Part shown: positions 21,300 through 33,057 of the stretch, piece after piece
How positions within the stretch are numbered: position 1 is the first letter of the stretch
Layout of the letters: every line of letters starts with the position of its first letter
NCBI GenBank assembly: GCA_030762935.1
Contig: CM060890.1
Location: 151,314,129-151,378,128, forward strand
Source: Hymenopus coronatus
Lineage: Eukaryota; Arthropoda; Insecta; Mantodea; Hymenopodidae
Direction: 5' to 3'
Length of the DNA stretch: 64,000 nucleotides
Program-made: the position numbers and the translations under genes
Notes under the pieces: model-generated
The model's database searches: none
What the model was told of the DNA's origin: nothing
Seen by the model: only the letters and a program-made list of their open reading frames with translations

Positions 21300-22006
21300 C
21301 TAGCATAAGCTAGTTTGTCTCATATTTAAGGCTTTTGGGGGACACGCCCTAATGAACACTGGTCCTACAAACACAAGACCTGCTTCCTGCTTAGTCAGCC
21401 TGTCTGCCATATCATTATCTGCATGACCCATAACCAAGACAAGGGTAACCTGTCCTAGAGTACAAAATCTATCCAACATTCTTTGGCACTTACACACCAA
21501 TCTGGATGTTGGATTAAATGTCAAAAGAGCGCTCAAAGCTGCCTGACTATGTGAGCAAATATGAATATCCATTCGTATGCTTGACATGTTTAAAATATGC
21601 TGACACAGATATCTCATCCTGGCACACAGTAGCAGACCTTCCAAGGGGAATAGCAAAATTGGCCCCAGGCACCAGCCCCCAACCTGTCCCCGAAGTGTGA
21701 ACCATCAGTGTACCATGTCTGGCTCCCAGCCTTCAGGGAAAACCTGGTCTCTGAATCCCATTCTTTCCTGGTCAGAAGCACCACCATATATGCTGGGCCT
21801 AGACTATATCTGGCCCCTTCAAATTTTCTGCCATCAGGGACATAGTATACCTCTCTACTTAGAATCAGTGTGTCTTTTATGAGGTAGTTTAAAACTCCAA
21901 CCCCAGATGTCCATAGGTGGTGTGCGCTTACCCTTGCAATCTCCTTCAGAGCAAATGCAGAAGAGTAAGTACCACCAAAATCTGTAAGACACCCAGTTAT
22001 TATCAT
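21300..22006 (-). pseudogene. LINE RNase H domain
   Basis: TWYTDGSHFGDRLGAGAWG (about 21710-21660) is the first strand with the catalytic Asp. In a shifted frame, CSHSQAALSALLTFNPTSRL (about 21560-21500) matches the usual SDSQAAL block, but its catalytic Asp is replaced by His. VMGHADNDMADRLTKQEAG (about 21435-21380) is the final block. One frameshift lies near 21640. The domain would remove RNA from cDNA hybrids; the Asp-to-His change alone should inactivate it. Confidence 0.8.
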
Positions 22007-22875
22007 ACATGCTCTCTAAGGATCCCGGATCTTCTTAACTTTGTAATCTACTTGCTTTTTCCAACTCAGACCAGCATCCACAATAACTCCTAACTACTTG
22101 ACTGAATCGGAAAGCTTCAATCTCTTCCCAAACAGGAGGGACTGTACAAGCTCTGATTGGGCCCCTCTTCCTTGTGAAGTCGATCTCAGTCTTGTCTGGA
22201 TTAACAGCCACGTCCATTTCCACACACCATTCCTATATAGTAAGCAAGGAGCCCTGAATAAGCTCCAAGACCATGCTAGGAAATTTACTGTTTGCCACAA
22301 GGCATATGTCATCTGCATAGCTTAAAACATGAATTCCTCTTTACTGAGTCAGTTCAGCAGATCATCCATCGCCAGGCAACAAAAAATGAGTGACAAGACT
22401 CCACCTTAGGGACAACCTTGAGGTACTGATGCTCTGAAGGTAATATTCCCCAGAGCTGCCACCATCTATTACCTTCCAAGGAGGTCATGATCAGTCCAAA
22501 ATGATCAGACTTATACCTATATTTTCCAGACATCTTCTAATGGTAACCAGAGTCATATGATTAAAGACACCCTTAATGTCTAGAAAAGCTGCCATGAGCA
22601 ATTCTCCACAACCGGGAACCTCCTCCAATCTAGTCACAAGCTAGTGGAGAGCTGATTCGGTGATTTTCCCGGTTGGTAGGCATACTGCTGATGATGTATG
22701 GGTCTGTCAACCAGTACCCCAGCTCTCAAATATCTATTAACATATTTCCAAGACCTTTAACATGACGAATATATTGAAAATCCTTAGGTCTGTAGTACAA
22801 CTGTCCGCCCAGTTTAGGTGTAAAAACTACCTTGGCCCACCTCCAGATGCTAGAAACATACCTCATGGCAAACCA
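22007..22875 (-). pseudogene. LINE reverse transcriptase
   Basis: Recognisable pieces on the minus strand, in three frames with stops: KDFQ at the place of the KDFRPISL motif, H-x-GCL and YDSG remnants, then VNPDKTEIDFTRKRGPIRA (about 22208-22150), the well conserved VNPxKTE-x-x-xFTRKR motif after the RT active site. The catalytic (F/Y)ADD strand is not cleanly readable, though CR*HMPCGK lies in the right place (about 22320-22290), where it should stand. Not functional. Confidence 0.7.
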
Positions 22876-23311
22876 CTAGGTGAGAAGAAACACCTCGTCC
22901 TCACCCACACTTTTATAGGGCTGAAAAATGAAGACAGCCCATTTAACTTTCTTAAGAGTCACTATCTCAGATACTACACATGAGCCTTCCTGCAAAGGTT
23001 TACATGCCTCAACTGAGATTACTTTTTGATCTATAATGCTGGTCCTCGGAGAGTGGGTTTCAAATAACAGCCTCAGCGATCCCCTCTGATTGCATCGTAG
23101 CACAGGAGGGGTCCTCCAAAGAGGCCAGATTGATTGCTTCTCTATATTCCCACAGAAGAGCCTCCTCAGAAGCCCTCCTGATCTCTCTCTTACACCATCT
23201 CTGAGATTCCTTATATGAATCCCAGGTTGCCTGACACTTGTTGGCTTTATAAGCATTATAAGCTTGATGGCGTTTAAAAAAGGGTGCCATCTCAACCTCT
23301 CTTTTGCTCAT
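22876..23311 (-). pseudogene. LINE linker and RT entry
   Basis: The frame 23311-23060 holds FFKRHQAYNAYKANKCQATW and ESQRWCKREIRRAS, the basic linker before RT, with W(x)SYKE spacing usual in R1/I elements. An overlapping frame (23295-22876) has LKKVKWAVFIFQPYKSVGED, matching the conserved K-x-SPG-x-DG entry motif with SPG changed to SVG. Two frames are needed, so there is at least one frameshift. Confidence 0.7.
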
Positions 23312-23541
23312 ACCTCCCGCTAGTGAGGGTAGTTCCTTCTGTAAACAGAGACCAAGATTTAATGAAAAAGCTCACATAATACTCCAAGTCCTCTGCATCA
23401 TAAGCCTGATCTGGGATCCACACTCAAGCCACCCAGCATCCAAGTCTGCCTGGAAGGAGCCTCAATTGGTCCTCCTAGGGTTCCTAAGGGCAGTCCTTTC
23501 TTTCCCCTCTAGGATCCCAAATGACCTCCTCTCTCTGAAAA

Positions 23542-23841
23542 TTAACAAAGGTCAGAGTGCCTCCCTGATTCACGATCTCTAGATCTGCAGAAGCTCACAA
23601 AACTGAGTAATGCCTCCCCTCTCTCACTGATGTCCATACTCTGATGGGCATTGGAGTCACTGCCAATCAATAGATAGAGGTTTTTACTCCTGCAGTAATC
23701 CACAAAATTACTGAACTCTGAGGAGGTGGAGGTTCCTACCATCTGGTGGCACTGACGTAAACTGGTAGTGACCAATGGAAACAGGATTGCAGGAGAAGCT
23801 TCACAAGCTGGTGGTACCTTCTTCATGTGTACATGACCCAT
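23542..23841 (-). pseudogene. LINE AP-endonuclease fragment
   Basis: The 99-codon frame includes FVDYCRSKNLYLLIGSDSNA (residues about 45-64) and ISERGEALLSFV. These match the strand ending in a G-x-D-x-N-A-H motif and the RGE-x-LL-x-FL motif of LINE endonucleases. The Trp-Gly that normally follows NAH is lost. The N-terminal catalytic Glu region is missing. Confidence 0.75.
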
Positions 23842-23850
23842 ATGTATTTG

Positions 23851-24604
23851 TCCTCATAAGTTAATTGCAATGTACAGAAGCTCCTTAAACATTCACAAGC
23901 CTAGATGTGTTAGCATATATGGAGTTTAGAGCAGTAATGTTATGCATTAAAACACCATGGATTTTAAATTAGTGCATATACATTACATTTATGGATGTGA
24001 TTAATCAACCACCTGACAAAAACATCAGTTTATGCTGGTGTTGAAATATTACAGTGAAATCTGCTAGCACAGAAGTGATACGATCATAAACTTTTTTCTA
24101 TTTTGCAAGCTTTCCATATTATATTCATAAATTTCAGATATTTTTTCCTATATGTAATTCAATCAATAATGGCAATAAATTGTTTTAATGTCATAATTTT
24201 ATTAAAAAGTTTGCCTTAGTAATGTATGTGCAATTTTATACCCACTGTATAATCCAGTATCGCTAAAAACCATGTTGTCTACCCTGCACAAAATCAGATT
24301 TTACAAAAACTTGCATAGTTTCTAGCATTCTCTTTCATGCTATGAGCTTGGTTTGTCTGTGTATAATTATCGGTATGTTGTTGCAAACCACAATTGCTGC
24401 CAACCATGTTATGTCCTCAGTCATATTTCTCACAGTAGTTACCCTGTGTTTATTAAACTTGATTTCTTGATCAGTGCTATTGGCCCATATTTTACAACAG
24501 ATGAAAGCAAAATGGGAATGCACAAATTGTGAGCAAAAGTGTTTTTCAGGTTAGTGAAAGAATGTCTGCACAAATCTGCTAGTTGGTTTGACTTGCAATA
24601 AGTG
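23851..24604. other. Unassigned AT-rich sequence
   Basis: No motif, tandem repeat or long frame stands out. Confidence 0.5.
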
Positions 24605-24760
24605 CAACTTATCGAGCAGGATGGTTGAGACATTAAGTCTGTGACCTGCAATTGTTCAAATCCCATGGGTCAATCAATGTGGTATCCCTCAGTCACCCAT
24701 TGGGATATTTAATAACATGACCTGAAACAATAATCATCTATACACAGATAGTGAAAGCAT
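24605..24760 (+). repeat. Possible tRNA-derived SINE fragment
   Basis: GGATGGTTGAGACATTAAG resembles a Pol III A box, and TTGTTCAAATCCCATGGG, about 30 nt later, contains a near-consensus B box (GTTCAAATCC). The spacing matches a tRNA-like head. No target duplication or second copy was found. Confidence 0.45.
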
Positions 24761-25595
24761 ATGCTTGTTGCAGAACTAAGTGGTATGGTGTAAAGACATG
24801 AGACCACAAAAGACTAGCTGTTCTTCACATGTGACTACAGATGGCAAAGCAGTTAGACTGGAAGGCACCCTGACATCATCTGAATCAAGTAATATGGTTC
24901 AGGGATGAGACCTTGAATGCTACTGCCCACCACATACCACCAACAAGCAATTCCATTGCAATAAGACAAAGTTGAGGCATATAGCTTATTCCTAAATTAA
25001 TTCCCAATGACAAATAGAGAATCATCCCCTCTACATTACTGATTATTAGAAATCAGTATGTCTGGACTGAATTTAAAGGTGAGGTTGCTCCAGCACTCTT
25101 TAAAATTTTATCACGTCAAACAATTGAGGGTGGGGTAAATCAAAAATATTCATGTTAAGCACACCACTTTTAGAAAAGACCATTTTGGTTTCTAAAATAA
25201 ATATTTCTATTGTTCCCTTTTTCCAGAGTACAGGGTTTTTGGGGTTGTGGGGAAAAAGCTGGAAAATATTCTGATATTGTAATAATTGATGAATGCAATG
25301 AAATTTACAGAACAGTAGGCTCTTTTCACGTTCTTCGTAGTGATTGATTGGAATATGCATGATGTAAGTCAAGGTTTAATTTCTTCAAAAAATGTGAAGG
25401 AGTTGCTTAAATGAAACAAGTGGTACAAATGGAACCCACATACTGGACAGATTATCCCTCAAAACCATTCATCCCATTCTGAAGATATCCCCAAACCAGC
25501 ACTGTTTCAGCCAATCAGAACAGTGCCAAAATCAAAGAGAAATATGTTTTTAGTTTTTTGAAAGCAGTTGGTGGTGATTGGAATAAGAGGAAAAG
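24761..25595. other. Unassigned sequence
   Basis: Only short frames are present (for example 25100-25372 on the minus strand), without known motifs. Confidence 0.5.
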
Positions 25596-25765
25596 CTTGT
25601 CCCTGTAGCTCAGTCATTAGAGCTTTTGCCTGCTGTGTGAGGAGTCCCGAGTTCCCTTCCCAGCTGGGTGTTACATATTTTTTCTTATTCTCTCCGAGTC
25701 TAGAAGTATGAGTATGGGATCTAATGACTAAAATTGAAGATAAATAGAAACCCAACTCCATCAGT
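25596..25765 (+). repeat. tRNA-like SINE head
   Basis: GTCCCTGTAGCTCAGTCATT at about 25600 has a strong A box (TAGCTCAGT...AGAGC), and GAGTTCCCTTCCC about 45 nt later is a degraded B box. No functional anticodon arm can be folded, and the 3' end lacks the pairing needed for an acceptor stem, so it is a SINE relic and not a tRNA gene. The end of the element is uncertain. Confidence 0.55.
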
Positions 25766-25945
25766 ACTCAGATTAACACCATTGCTAATATACAATATGT
25801 TCTTAAGGAAAATGCTCCCATTTAAGGTGGAGAATAAATGAAATAAAAAAAATTAGTAAAATGGTAATAATAAAAATAAAAAAAATAAGGAGAAAATTAA
25901 ATATATTAGATTCACTTTAATGTGAGAGTAAACATGTAGAATTGT

Positions 25946-26169
25946 AAAATAAGAACTAAAGCTTTCCTGGCGACGTGTTAATTCAAAATCTTCTCGGGCT
26001 TCTAGCCAGGTAAAAACTTGGCTTGACACCAACGTTTCGAAGAAGTGCATCTTCCTCGTCTTCAGGGTGAACTGATCAGCTTCACCCTGAAGACGAGGAA
26101 GATGCACTTCTTCGAAACGTTGGTGTCAAGCCAAGTTTTTACCTGGCTAGAAGCCCGAGAAGATTTTGA
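25946..26169 (+). mobile_element. FB3: foldback element
   Basis: It is bounded by the 12-bp duplication ATGTAGAATTGT (25934-25945 and 26170-26181). It has a 33-nt extension (25946-25978) ending TTCCTGGCGACGTGT, then two inverted arms meeting at GGGTGAACTGATCAGCTTCACCC. Arms are nearly identical to those of FB1. The centre retains a few bases more than FB1 (ACTGATCAG), including the TCAG that in FB4 belongs to the initiator. Short frames in both directions (MHLPRLQGE...) are mirror images and not genes. Confidence 0.85.
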
Positions 26170-26218
26170 ATGTAGAATTGTGTTATTGTTTGGAAGAAGA
26201 GAGAAGTATGGGAAAAAT

Positions 26219-27066
26219 CTGATGTGTTCCATTCACATGATTTTCTCTACATCGGTAACAAATTATTGTTAATAAGCTTATTCTTCTATCCACTTCATGG
26301 TAACCATATAAACATTATCAGGAATTGTCTTATTACTTAGTTTCTTATAAGTAGAAGGGAAATAAGTGAATAAACTTGGCAAAACCGTCAATCACATGTT
26401 TTAAAATGTGGCTGCTATGGAATTGAAATCCGTTTCTTTATGTGGCCAAGAGTTGACAAGTTCCTGTATGAGAAAAGTTTTAAGAATTTTTAAACTGAAA
26501 CCAATAACAAGGAGTATCTTGTAAAGGGTCAACTCTACAACAAAAATGTATATGACATAAATTGTGTGTTTTAACAAGATCTTTTTTTGTGTAGTAAGTG
26601 TTTGTCCATCCCTTACGGTATAACTGTTATGCAATATTCCGCAAAAATCAACCAGAATATAGTGCTCTTCAGAATTCCCAGAAAATTCAAAATATACATT
26701 TTATTTGTGTTGTGAATAACTTTAATATACAATATTTTAATCAAAATCATTAGAGCCCTTTTTTAGAAAAACAAAATTTTCAAAAATTTTTACATGTAAA
26801 GGGTAGTTTGGGTTGGGGGGATGGTTTTGAAAATCTTTCATGTCACATCCTTGGAAGATAATAAATTTAAATATCAATTTTGGTATTTAACGGTCTTTTA
26901 GTTTTTGAGCTATGCTGTTCACACACACACATGGATCGTTATCTAAAAGTGCTAATTTTTTTTTATTCAGGGGGTATAAAAACATTTATTTCTGGTGAAA
27001 TCTTGGTATCGAATTTTTGAGTGCAATGCAATACCTTCTCTATACATATGTGCATAGTACGTGTAG
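26219..27066 (+). repeat. Family A, copy A5 (3' end cut by hAT)
   Basis: Full family order from CTGATGTGTTCCATTCACAT to ATGTGCATAGTACGTGTAG, where the terminal AGAGAAAGTAAAAA is missing and a hAT-like end (CAGTGGC) begins. It contains the A-rich middle, AAAGGGTAGTTTGGG and GGGGGT blocks. Confidence 0.8.
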
Positions 27067-29640
27067 CAGTGGCAAATTCTCCTATACACCACCAATGTAC
27101 TAAACTTGAGAGGGCTCAAAACAACTCTCAATAAACATGCAAAAATAATCAGAATTTTTGTATATCATCATGCTAAATACAAAACAACCGCAAGTTTGTG
27201 CAGTTAAATTTTACGCACACATCTATCTCTACGCAAGTTTAAATGATAACCATGCTCCCAACATTCTCCACTAGCTTGGCAAGGCCAGCAATAGTGTGCG
27301 CGCGCATCTACTCCATCGCACTCCCAGTTCTCCACTAGAGAGGCGAGGGGAAAGAAGCTTAGTTGCCAACTGTTAGCTGTCAAAATGCACTGCTAAATTT
27401 TGCGATTGACAACCATTTTTAGTCTGTATTAGTGTTGCTTTGCTTGTAAGTTTTTTTGTAAAACGACCAATATAAGTGTTACTAAAACTAGTGGTTCTTG
27501 TGACTGTGCAGTAGAACGTGTTAAAGACTGGATTTCGGAGTTTTGAATTTTCTGAAAAATTTAAAATAAAAAACAATGGCAAGCCCACTCCAAACTACCA
27601 GGTCTGATTGCAAAATATTGAGGCAGAAAACAAGAGTATAACAGACATTTCTGCATTAGCAATTATTCTAGATACAAATGATTAACTGGTTGCCCCAAAT
27701 TCAACAAACTCTATTGTTGGCCATATCTTCCTTTTAGTAATGACAAAAGCAGTACCATATGCTCTCAAGAAGGATTCAACAATATAGTTTCTCTAACTGG
27801 TTCATTAAGCATGAAAAAACAAAAAATCACATATTTTGTGCATTCACTCTTTGTAATTTTGGCAACACGCTAATAGAACTGCAGCTAAATGCTCGAAAAT
27901 CATTAAAAATTTCAAAGCATAACGAAATGGTGAAAAGAACAGAGAAATATTGAAAGTACTCATTGATATTGTTTGTCACTTAGGGAAGCAGGAATTAGCT
28001 TTTAGAGGACAGGACGAGTCAGAAAGTTTCTTTATTAGAGCTAATTACATAGAGACATTGGATTTACTCAGTATGTATGATAAACTTTTAAATGATCATT
28101 TAAAAATGCTACAGTTTTCCAGGACACTTCATTATCCATTCAGAATGATTTAATCGAAGCTGTTAGGGGTATTTGGTTAATTGTAGAACAAAAGAAATTG
28201 CTAATTTTGTGTGTATTCTTCTAGATGAATGTTCAGACATAGTGAACAAATCCCAACTCTATACGTGGGCAAATCGAGGGAAGTTCAAAAAAGGTTCATG
28301 AAGTTTACAGATGTCAGTGCAGTCATCTGCTGAGGTACTTGACAACCATGCACTTACAACAGTTAAAGAATGTAATATTTGTAAGAAACTTGTCACTCAG
28401 GCATATGATCATACGACCATAATGTCTGGTTGGCAATCTAAAGTAAAAGTGGCATTTCCAGGCATTATTTGTTCACTGCTACTGTCATATTCTGAATTTG
28501 GTTCTGCAACAGGCAGAGATGTGAAGTAATGAGTGCAGACTTTTTCAAAGTCTATCAGGCTCCCTAATTTCTTTTCTCATTCCACTAAAGAACAGAAACT
28601 TTGCATGCTTTTATGAATAAAAAGTTACCAAAAGCGGCTCCAACATGCTGGAACTGCAATTCATGCCCTGTCAACACTGTACCAGAGTGACGAGATAAAC
28701 CTAATGTTATTCTTTGAATTCATGACAGAACCAGAAAACAATGTTGATTGAGAACCTGGTACATTGGTTAAAGCACAAGTTTTTCTTTATTTTTTGACTT
28801 GGTTGGATACTGTCTTCCTCCTCAAAACATATTTGGTAATATTTGCTCATACCGACATTCTCTCCAACACATTGCAAGACAAGTCTATGGATATTGCATA
28901 TTGCCATTCAAAAGTAATCCAGGCTAAAAACATTTTAGAAGAGCTAGGAAGAGAAGGGTTCCAAAATACTTGTATTTGGTGAAGCATTTCTACTGAAGTG
29001 ATAAATGAAAAGGAAGCACAAAAGAAAAGGAAGAACAATGAACCAAGTGAACTTCATCAGTTATGTTCAGAGGATATTCAATGAAATTTTAGATAATGTG
29101 CTCTATCAAATACAAAATAGGTTTTCCGACTACGAAAGTTTTCAGTTCTTTGCTGTCCTTGATTCCTCAAAATTCAAGAATTACAGAACGTCTTTTCCTG
29201 ATCACAATTGCTCCAAATATTTGGACACCTATGGCTCAAATTTTAATTCAGTACATCTGAATAATGAGCTTAGTGTTGTGTACTCTTCTGGAAATAAAGC
29301 TTTTGAAGGAAAGTAAGTTGATGAAATAGTGAAAATTATGAACAAAAGAGATCTGGTGTGGGCTATTCCTGAAGTTACAAATTAGTTTGTCTAATTTTAA
29401 CTGTACCAGCAACTGCAGCTTCTGTTGAAGTCATTTTCCACTTTAAATAAAGTGAAATCTCACTGTAGGTCTACAGTGGGCCAAGAAAGATTATCCTCTC
29501 TGTCAATGATGTCCATAGAAAAACAGTTACTTTGTACGCTTCGTAAGGATATTCATGAAAATTTTATGCGAGCCATTATGGAACTATTTCTGAAGAAATC
29601 TGGTGGGTTGGAGCTAGCATCCCAGTAAACTGGTAAGTAC
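27067..29640 (+). mobile_element. hAT transposon relic (ZMYM/TTF-type)
   Basis: The left end CAGTGGCAAATTCTCC has the CAGTGGC start common to hAT inverted repeats. The body encodes a decayed transposase of the lineage with an N-terminal TTF-type zinc finger and a C-terminal hAT dimerisation region. PLE2 sequence follows directly, and no matching right inverted repeat was found, so the 3' end is probably lost. The 8-bp target duplication could not be confirmed. Confidence 0.75.
27680..29628 (+). pseudogene. hAT transposase, decayed
   Basis: In plus frames: the zinc-finger part CWPYLLFSNDKS (about 27717-27755) and HEKTKNHI; then DIVCHLGKQELAFRGQDES (27965-28020); remains of NDLIEAV (about 28145); VNKSQL; NHALTTVKECNICKKLVTQA (28340-28400); SKVKVAFPG; FVIFAHTDILSNTLQDKSMD-like segment (about 28835-28890); RIFNEILDNVLYQIQNRFSD (29070-29130); and SFSTLNKVKSHCRSTVGQER (29430-29490) followed by LSIEK-like MSIEKQLL, the dimerisation end. 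The order agrees with ZMYM1-like hAT proteins. At least eight stops or frame changes exist; the catalytic DDE residues cannot be placed with certainty. Confidence 0.8.
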
Positions 29641-29649
29641 TACATTCTA

Positions 29650-30372
29650 GTTTGTTGTGGTTCCGTATTTAGAACTTAATAGGATCATAGAAATTGCACA
29701 AAAGAATGGCTACACAGAGCATTTGGTAAAAAAGAGGATTAATAATTCATGAAACAGAAGAAAGTAAAAAAAAATTAGCACTCTAAGAGGAATAAAAGCA
29801 GAAACTAGCTACAAAAAATTCACTTACCACCCTTTGGCACATCAAAAATTTCAAAAGATTTTCAAAAAAATGGAACATCAACTTAATAAGCACAGTTTAA
29901 AAACCTCCTCCATACAAACACAAAAGATAAAATCCCCCCATTGAAACAATCAGGGATATATCAAATCAGCTGCAAGGAATGTGAAACTCTATATATAGGA
30001 AAAACAAAACGAAACATTGAACAACGTTTTAAAGAACACATGAGATATTTAAAATATAAGCAGACATATAATTCAGCTGTAGCACATCATAATGTTCACA
30101 GTGAGCGCAAATTATTAAATCTAGTGCAGAATCCAATTGGATTAACAGTTTGGTTAGTTTTAAAAAACAAAGTCATAAATTTTGACATACCACAAACAAA
30201 TGGACTCAGCTCAAAATTCATTTACCCGGAAGAGAGACCTCCATAGGCTGCTACCACGAGTTCATCAGTGAATCTCTGTTGAAAATGGTAGCAACAGCCA
30301 CCGAAACATGTCTGAAGTAAGTTACTTTATTTCAAGAGTGAAGTTTGAATGTAATCTCTGTTTTTACTCCTA
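29650..30372 (+). mobile_element. PLE2: Penelope-like element, 3' part
   Basis: The region holds the thumb-to-linker part (KKFTYHPLAHQKFQKIF, about 29815-29865), then an uninterrupted 101-codon endonuclease end, then a 3' tail whose last 75 bp recur at 8371-8455. The tail contains CCGAAACATGTCTGAAGTAA, with GAAAC and GTC spaced as in PLE hammerhead remnants. It differs from PLE1 in sequence and is 5' truncated at about 29650 where it meets the hAT relic. Confidence 0.8.
29941..30246 (+). pseudogene. PLE2 GIY-YIG endonuclease domain
   Basis: GIYQISCKECETLYIGKTKR at residues 5-24 carries intact GIY and YIG motifs, followed by the usual Arg (QRFKEHMRYLK) and by SAVAHHNVHSERK. GIY-YIG nucleases nick target DNA so that the 3' end can prime reverse transcription. 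The RT part is missing, and the upstream frame has stops (about 29752 and 29940), so the ORF is a fragment that happens to stay open. All the short catalytic motifs are retained. Confidence 0.8.
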
Positions 30373-32811
30373 TTTGACTACCATATATATTATTTCAAAT
30401 ATATATATATAATTCCTTAGTTCACTTATATATATCAAATTGAAAAACTTTGTATAACTAATATATCCTCAATGGATATATAATGTTGATGATAGTAACC
30501 ATTTGTGTTAAGCTGAATACAAATTCTTAATTTTGAAGGCTTGTATTTTGAAAAAAATGTTGTTTTTGTTAAAAAGTTCTATTGGGATATGTAAAAGGAT
30601 TTATAAATTTTAGTTTTGAAAAGTCCTACATAGTTGGGGTGTAATTCATTTTTGGCTTCTCCCTTAAATTTTGATTTTTGGACATAATACAGTTTGCAAC
30701 AATACGCTCAAATTTTGTATGTCCTTTCACCAACATATAAGTTAATGGGGAGGGTGTGAGTTTCAAGCCTAATGATTCACTTATTTGGTGTAATCAATCA
30801 CTTGTAATTTGGATAATCCAGTAGCACTGTATGGGTAGTTTGTGTATCCCCTTGCCTGACAACTGTCACTTTCTTTACTCTCAAAGTAGTGAAACTTTGA
30901 ACCAACAGGTAAACATTGTACCTGCTTTTTTCAAGCTATAATAATCTGTCTATATTGAACAGCATGTAGATTATTGAATACTATTGGTAAAAAAACTTAG
31001 TGTTTTTTCCTCAAGCATTTATTGTAATTTTTGGTATGAAAGTTGTGATATTCATTCTACTTCACATTAAGAAACATTGCTCAAAGATTCTGTACAACAT
31101 TTCCTGCAAACAAGGGCATAAAGTTCCAGTAAAACAATAACCTGAGCATAAAAATGGATTTTTCAAGAAAAATACTTATCAGAATTACATAAAGCTTATA
31201 TTGTGTATGTAGGCATGCAAATGAGATTTTTGAGGTTGAAATTAATTAGCATTTTACTGAAACGATTCACATTTGCTTATTTTGATCATCCATCTCCTTT
31301 AAGATGCTGTGAACTCACGCTCCAGGAAAGACAATAACTGGTTGCATCTGTTTGTTGTGTCTGCATGGTATTCAAAACACATACCAGAAGCAACATGAGG
31401 TAGCATAAGGAAGAATAATTTCATGTTACAGAATTTAATTTAATATAGTGATTGTATTTATTTTATTGTTGTTAAGTCAAGTGTCATTAAGTGAAAGTGA
31501 ATCAATAATGTTTTTGCTTGACCTCCACAAGAGAACAGCTACGCCTTAAATTGAGGCATGCAGTCTTAAAACTATACCTCCATACTCAGGGAAAAACACA
31601 AATTCAGCTCTGCATTTACATTTGAGGTTTCCTCTAAAGTATGCCCCAAAATAAAATACGTTGGAAGCACAGTATACCTCAAAAGAAATTCTACATGCTT
31701 ATTTCCATTTTAAGCAGGTGCATATGGTTTTCATTTTCACATCGAGTACTTTCCAGTATTATTCTGGGAAAATTATTACAAATTAAGTATGTGACTTTTA
31801 CCAGGACTGAAACCTTTTTCCAAAATAAATATCAGCTTTTTCAGTGTTTGATTTGGGCAGGCTTCATATAATACCAGAGCTTGAGGTATTCAACACAAAT
31901 TAAAAATATAAATCATTTCTGGAAAGTCACAGCAGTTCTTCTGGAACCCAGCACAACAAGATTTTTCAATGCAACAAAGAAAAACATTTGAGGAAGTATG
32001 CTTAAAACAGTAACACATAAGAAAAACATATTCTATTGTTGAGGTACGTTCTATGTTCATTTTAATTGTTTGTTTGTTGGAATAATATTACCTTAGGTTC
32101 TATTATGCATATTTTTTTATCTAGAATTACTCACTTGATACAATAAAATATTAACTTACTCTGGGTTTAGGACACACAGATTTATAAAGTAATGCTTATA
32201 TTTCCTATTTTTCCTAGCTCTAAATTTGGAAAGTAAAGAATGCATCTGCTAATAGCCCATAGGAGTCAGTCAAGTCAATTCAAACATTTGCTCCCATTAT
32301 TTTGTAAAAGATTGCAGTAAAACTGTTGTGGCTCATTTTCATTTAGTAGACATTTTGAAAAATGGGCCCATTCATGGAGAATATTACACATTTACTCTTA
32401 GCTACTGCATAAACAAATATATGAACAGAAATTATATTCCTAACTGCTTTAAAGCATATGCAGTGTTAGATAAATTGCAAGTTTTACCCTATAAAACTGA
32501 AGCTCTGAAACTGCACAACTCTTTCCACTGCGAAGGAATCCATTAACTCCAGGGATAGTGAAGGCTTTCAAATGGTAAAAATATTTACCTTTTAAAAGCA
32601 TTGTTGGAATCAAATACAATGAAACAACTTATAAAAAACACTTGGCTCATTACCCTGTTATTTAGATATTTAACAGAAAACATACTGTTAGCAAGTGTTT
32701 TTAATGCTTCCTTGCAGAAATATCATGGTAATTTGTTTTTATATCATGTTTTGTTATTTTTATGATTTTGAAAAAAAAAAAAAAGCCTCAAAATAGCCGC
32801 TATTACAAATT
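30373..32811. other. Unassigned AT-rich sequence
   Basis: A short AT dinucleotide tract near 30388-30440 is the only obvious structure. Short frames (for example 31641-31871, 32328-32546) show no known motif. Confidence 0.5.
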
Positions 32812-33057
32812 TCAAAAGAAAATTAATTTGTTTACATGAAGCTGGAAGTTGATCATGATATTTTTATTTTCAGATAGCATATTATTATGATCTGCTTCTA
32901 CATTCTCATTCCATAATTTATCAGCAAGAATATTCATATGATCACTTTCTTCTTCTTTTAGTTCCTTAAACTGGAAGGGCATATTGAACAACCAATGAAA
33001 GGGTGAAGTAATTTTCAAATGAGTCTCTGATCCATAGAACATAAAATTACTCAACAT
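32812..33057 (-). CDS. Possible exon, unknown protein
   Basis: An 81-codon minus-strand frame is rich in charged residues (FKELKEEESDHMNILADK) and looks more protein-like than most frames nearby. A GTAAAC that could serve as a donor follows CTTCAT at about 32836. There is no recognised domain. It is listed because another minus-strand candidate lies 500 bp upstream; it may well be chance in an AT-rich region. Confidence 0.2.
   Translation of the reverse strand: MLSNFMFYGSETHLKITSPFHWLFNMPFQFKELKEEESDHMNILADKLWNENVEADHNNMLSENKNIMINFQLHVNKLIFF

Larger units (their letters stand above)
21190..23850 (-). mobile_element. R1/I-like LINE with RNase H, 5'-truncated and decayed
   Basis: Reading the minus strand from 23850: AP-endonuclease C-terminal half, linker, RT, and RNase H ending near 21300. 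GC content is visibly higher than in the flanks. Stops and frameshifts are frequent. The 5' end lies within the endonuclease. The 3' end abuts the 68-bp satellite near 21185. The presence of both APE and RNase H places it in the Jockey/I/R1 superfamily; it is a different family from the LINE at 2340-8230. Confidence 0.85.

Noticed and set aside
25600..25675. tRNA gene
   Set aside because: The A box is strong, but the B box is degraded and there is no proper acceptor pairing. More likely a SINE head.
25853..26272. Two 75-84-codon frames sharing MHLPRLQGE in opposite directions
   Set aside because: They are mirror translations of the FB3 inverted arms.
30290..30325. Complete hammerhead ribozyme in the PLE2 tail
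   Set aside because: GAAAC and GTC are present, but the CTGANGA box is altered (CTGTTGA) and stem II is only about three pairs. At most a remnant.
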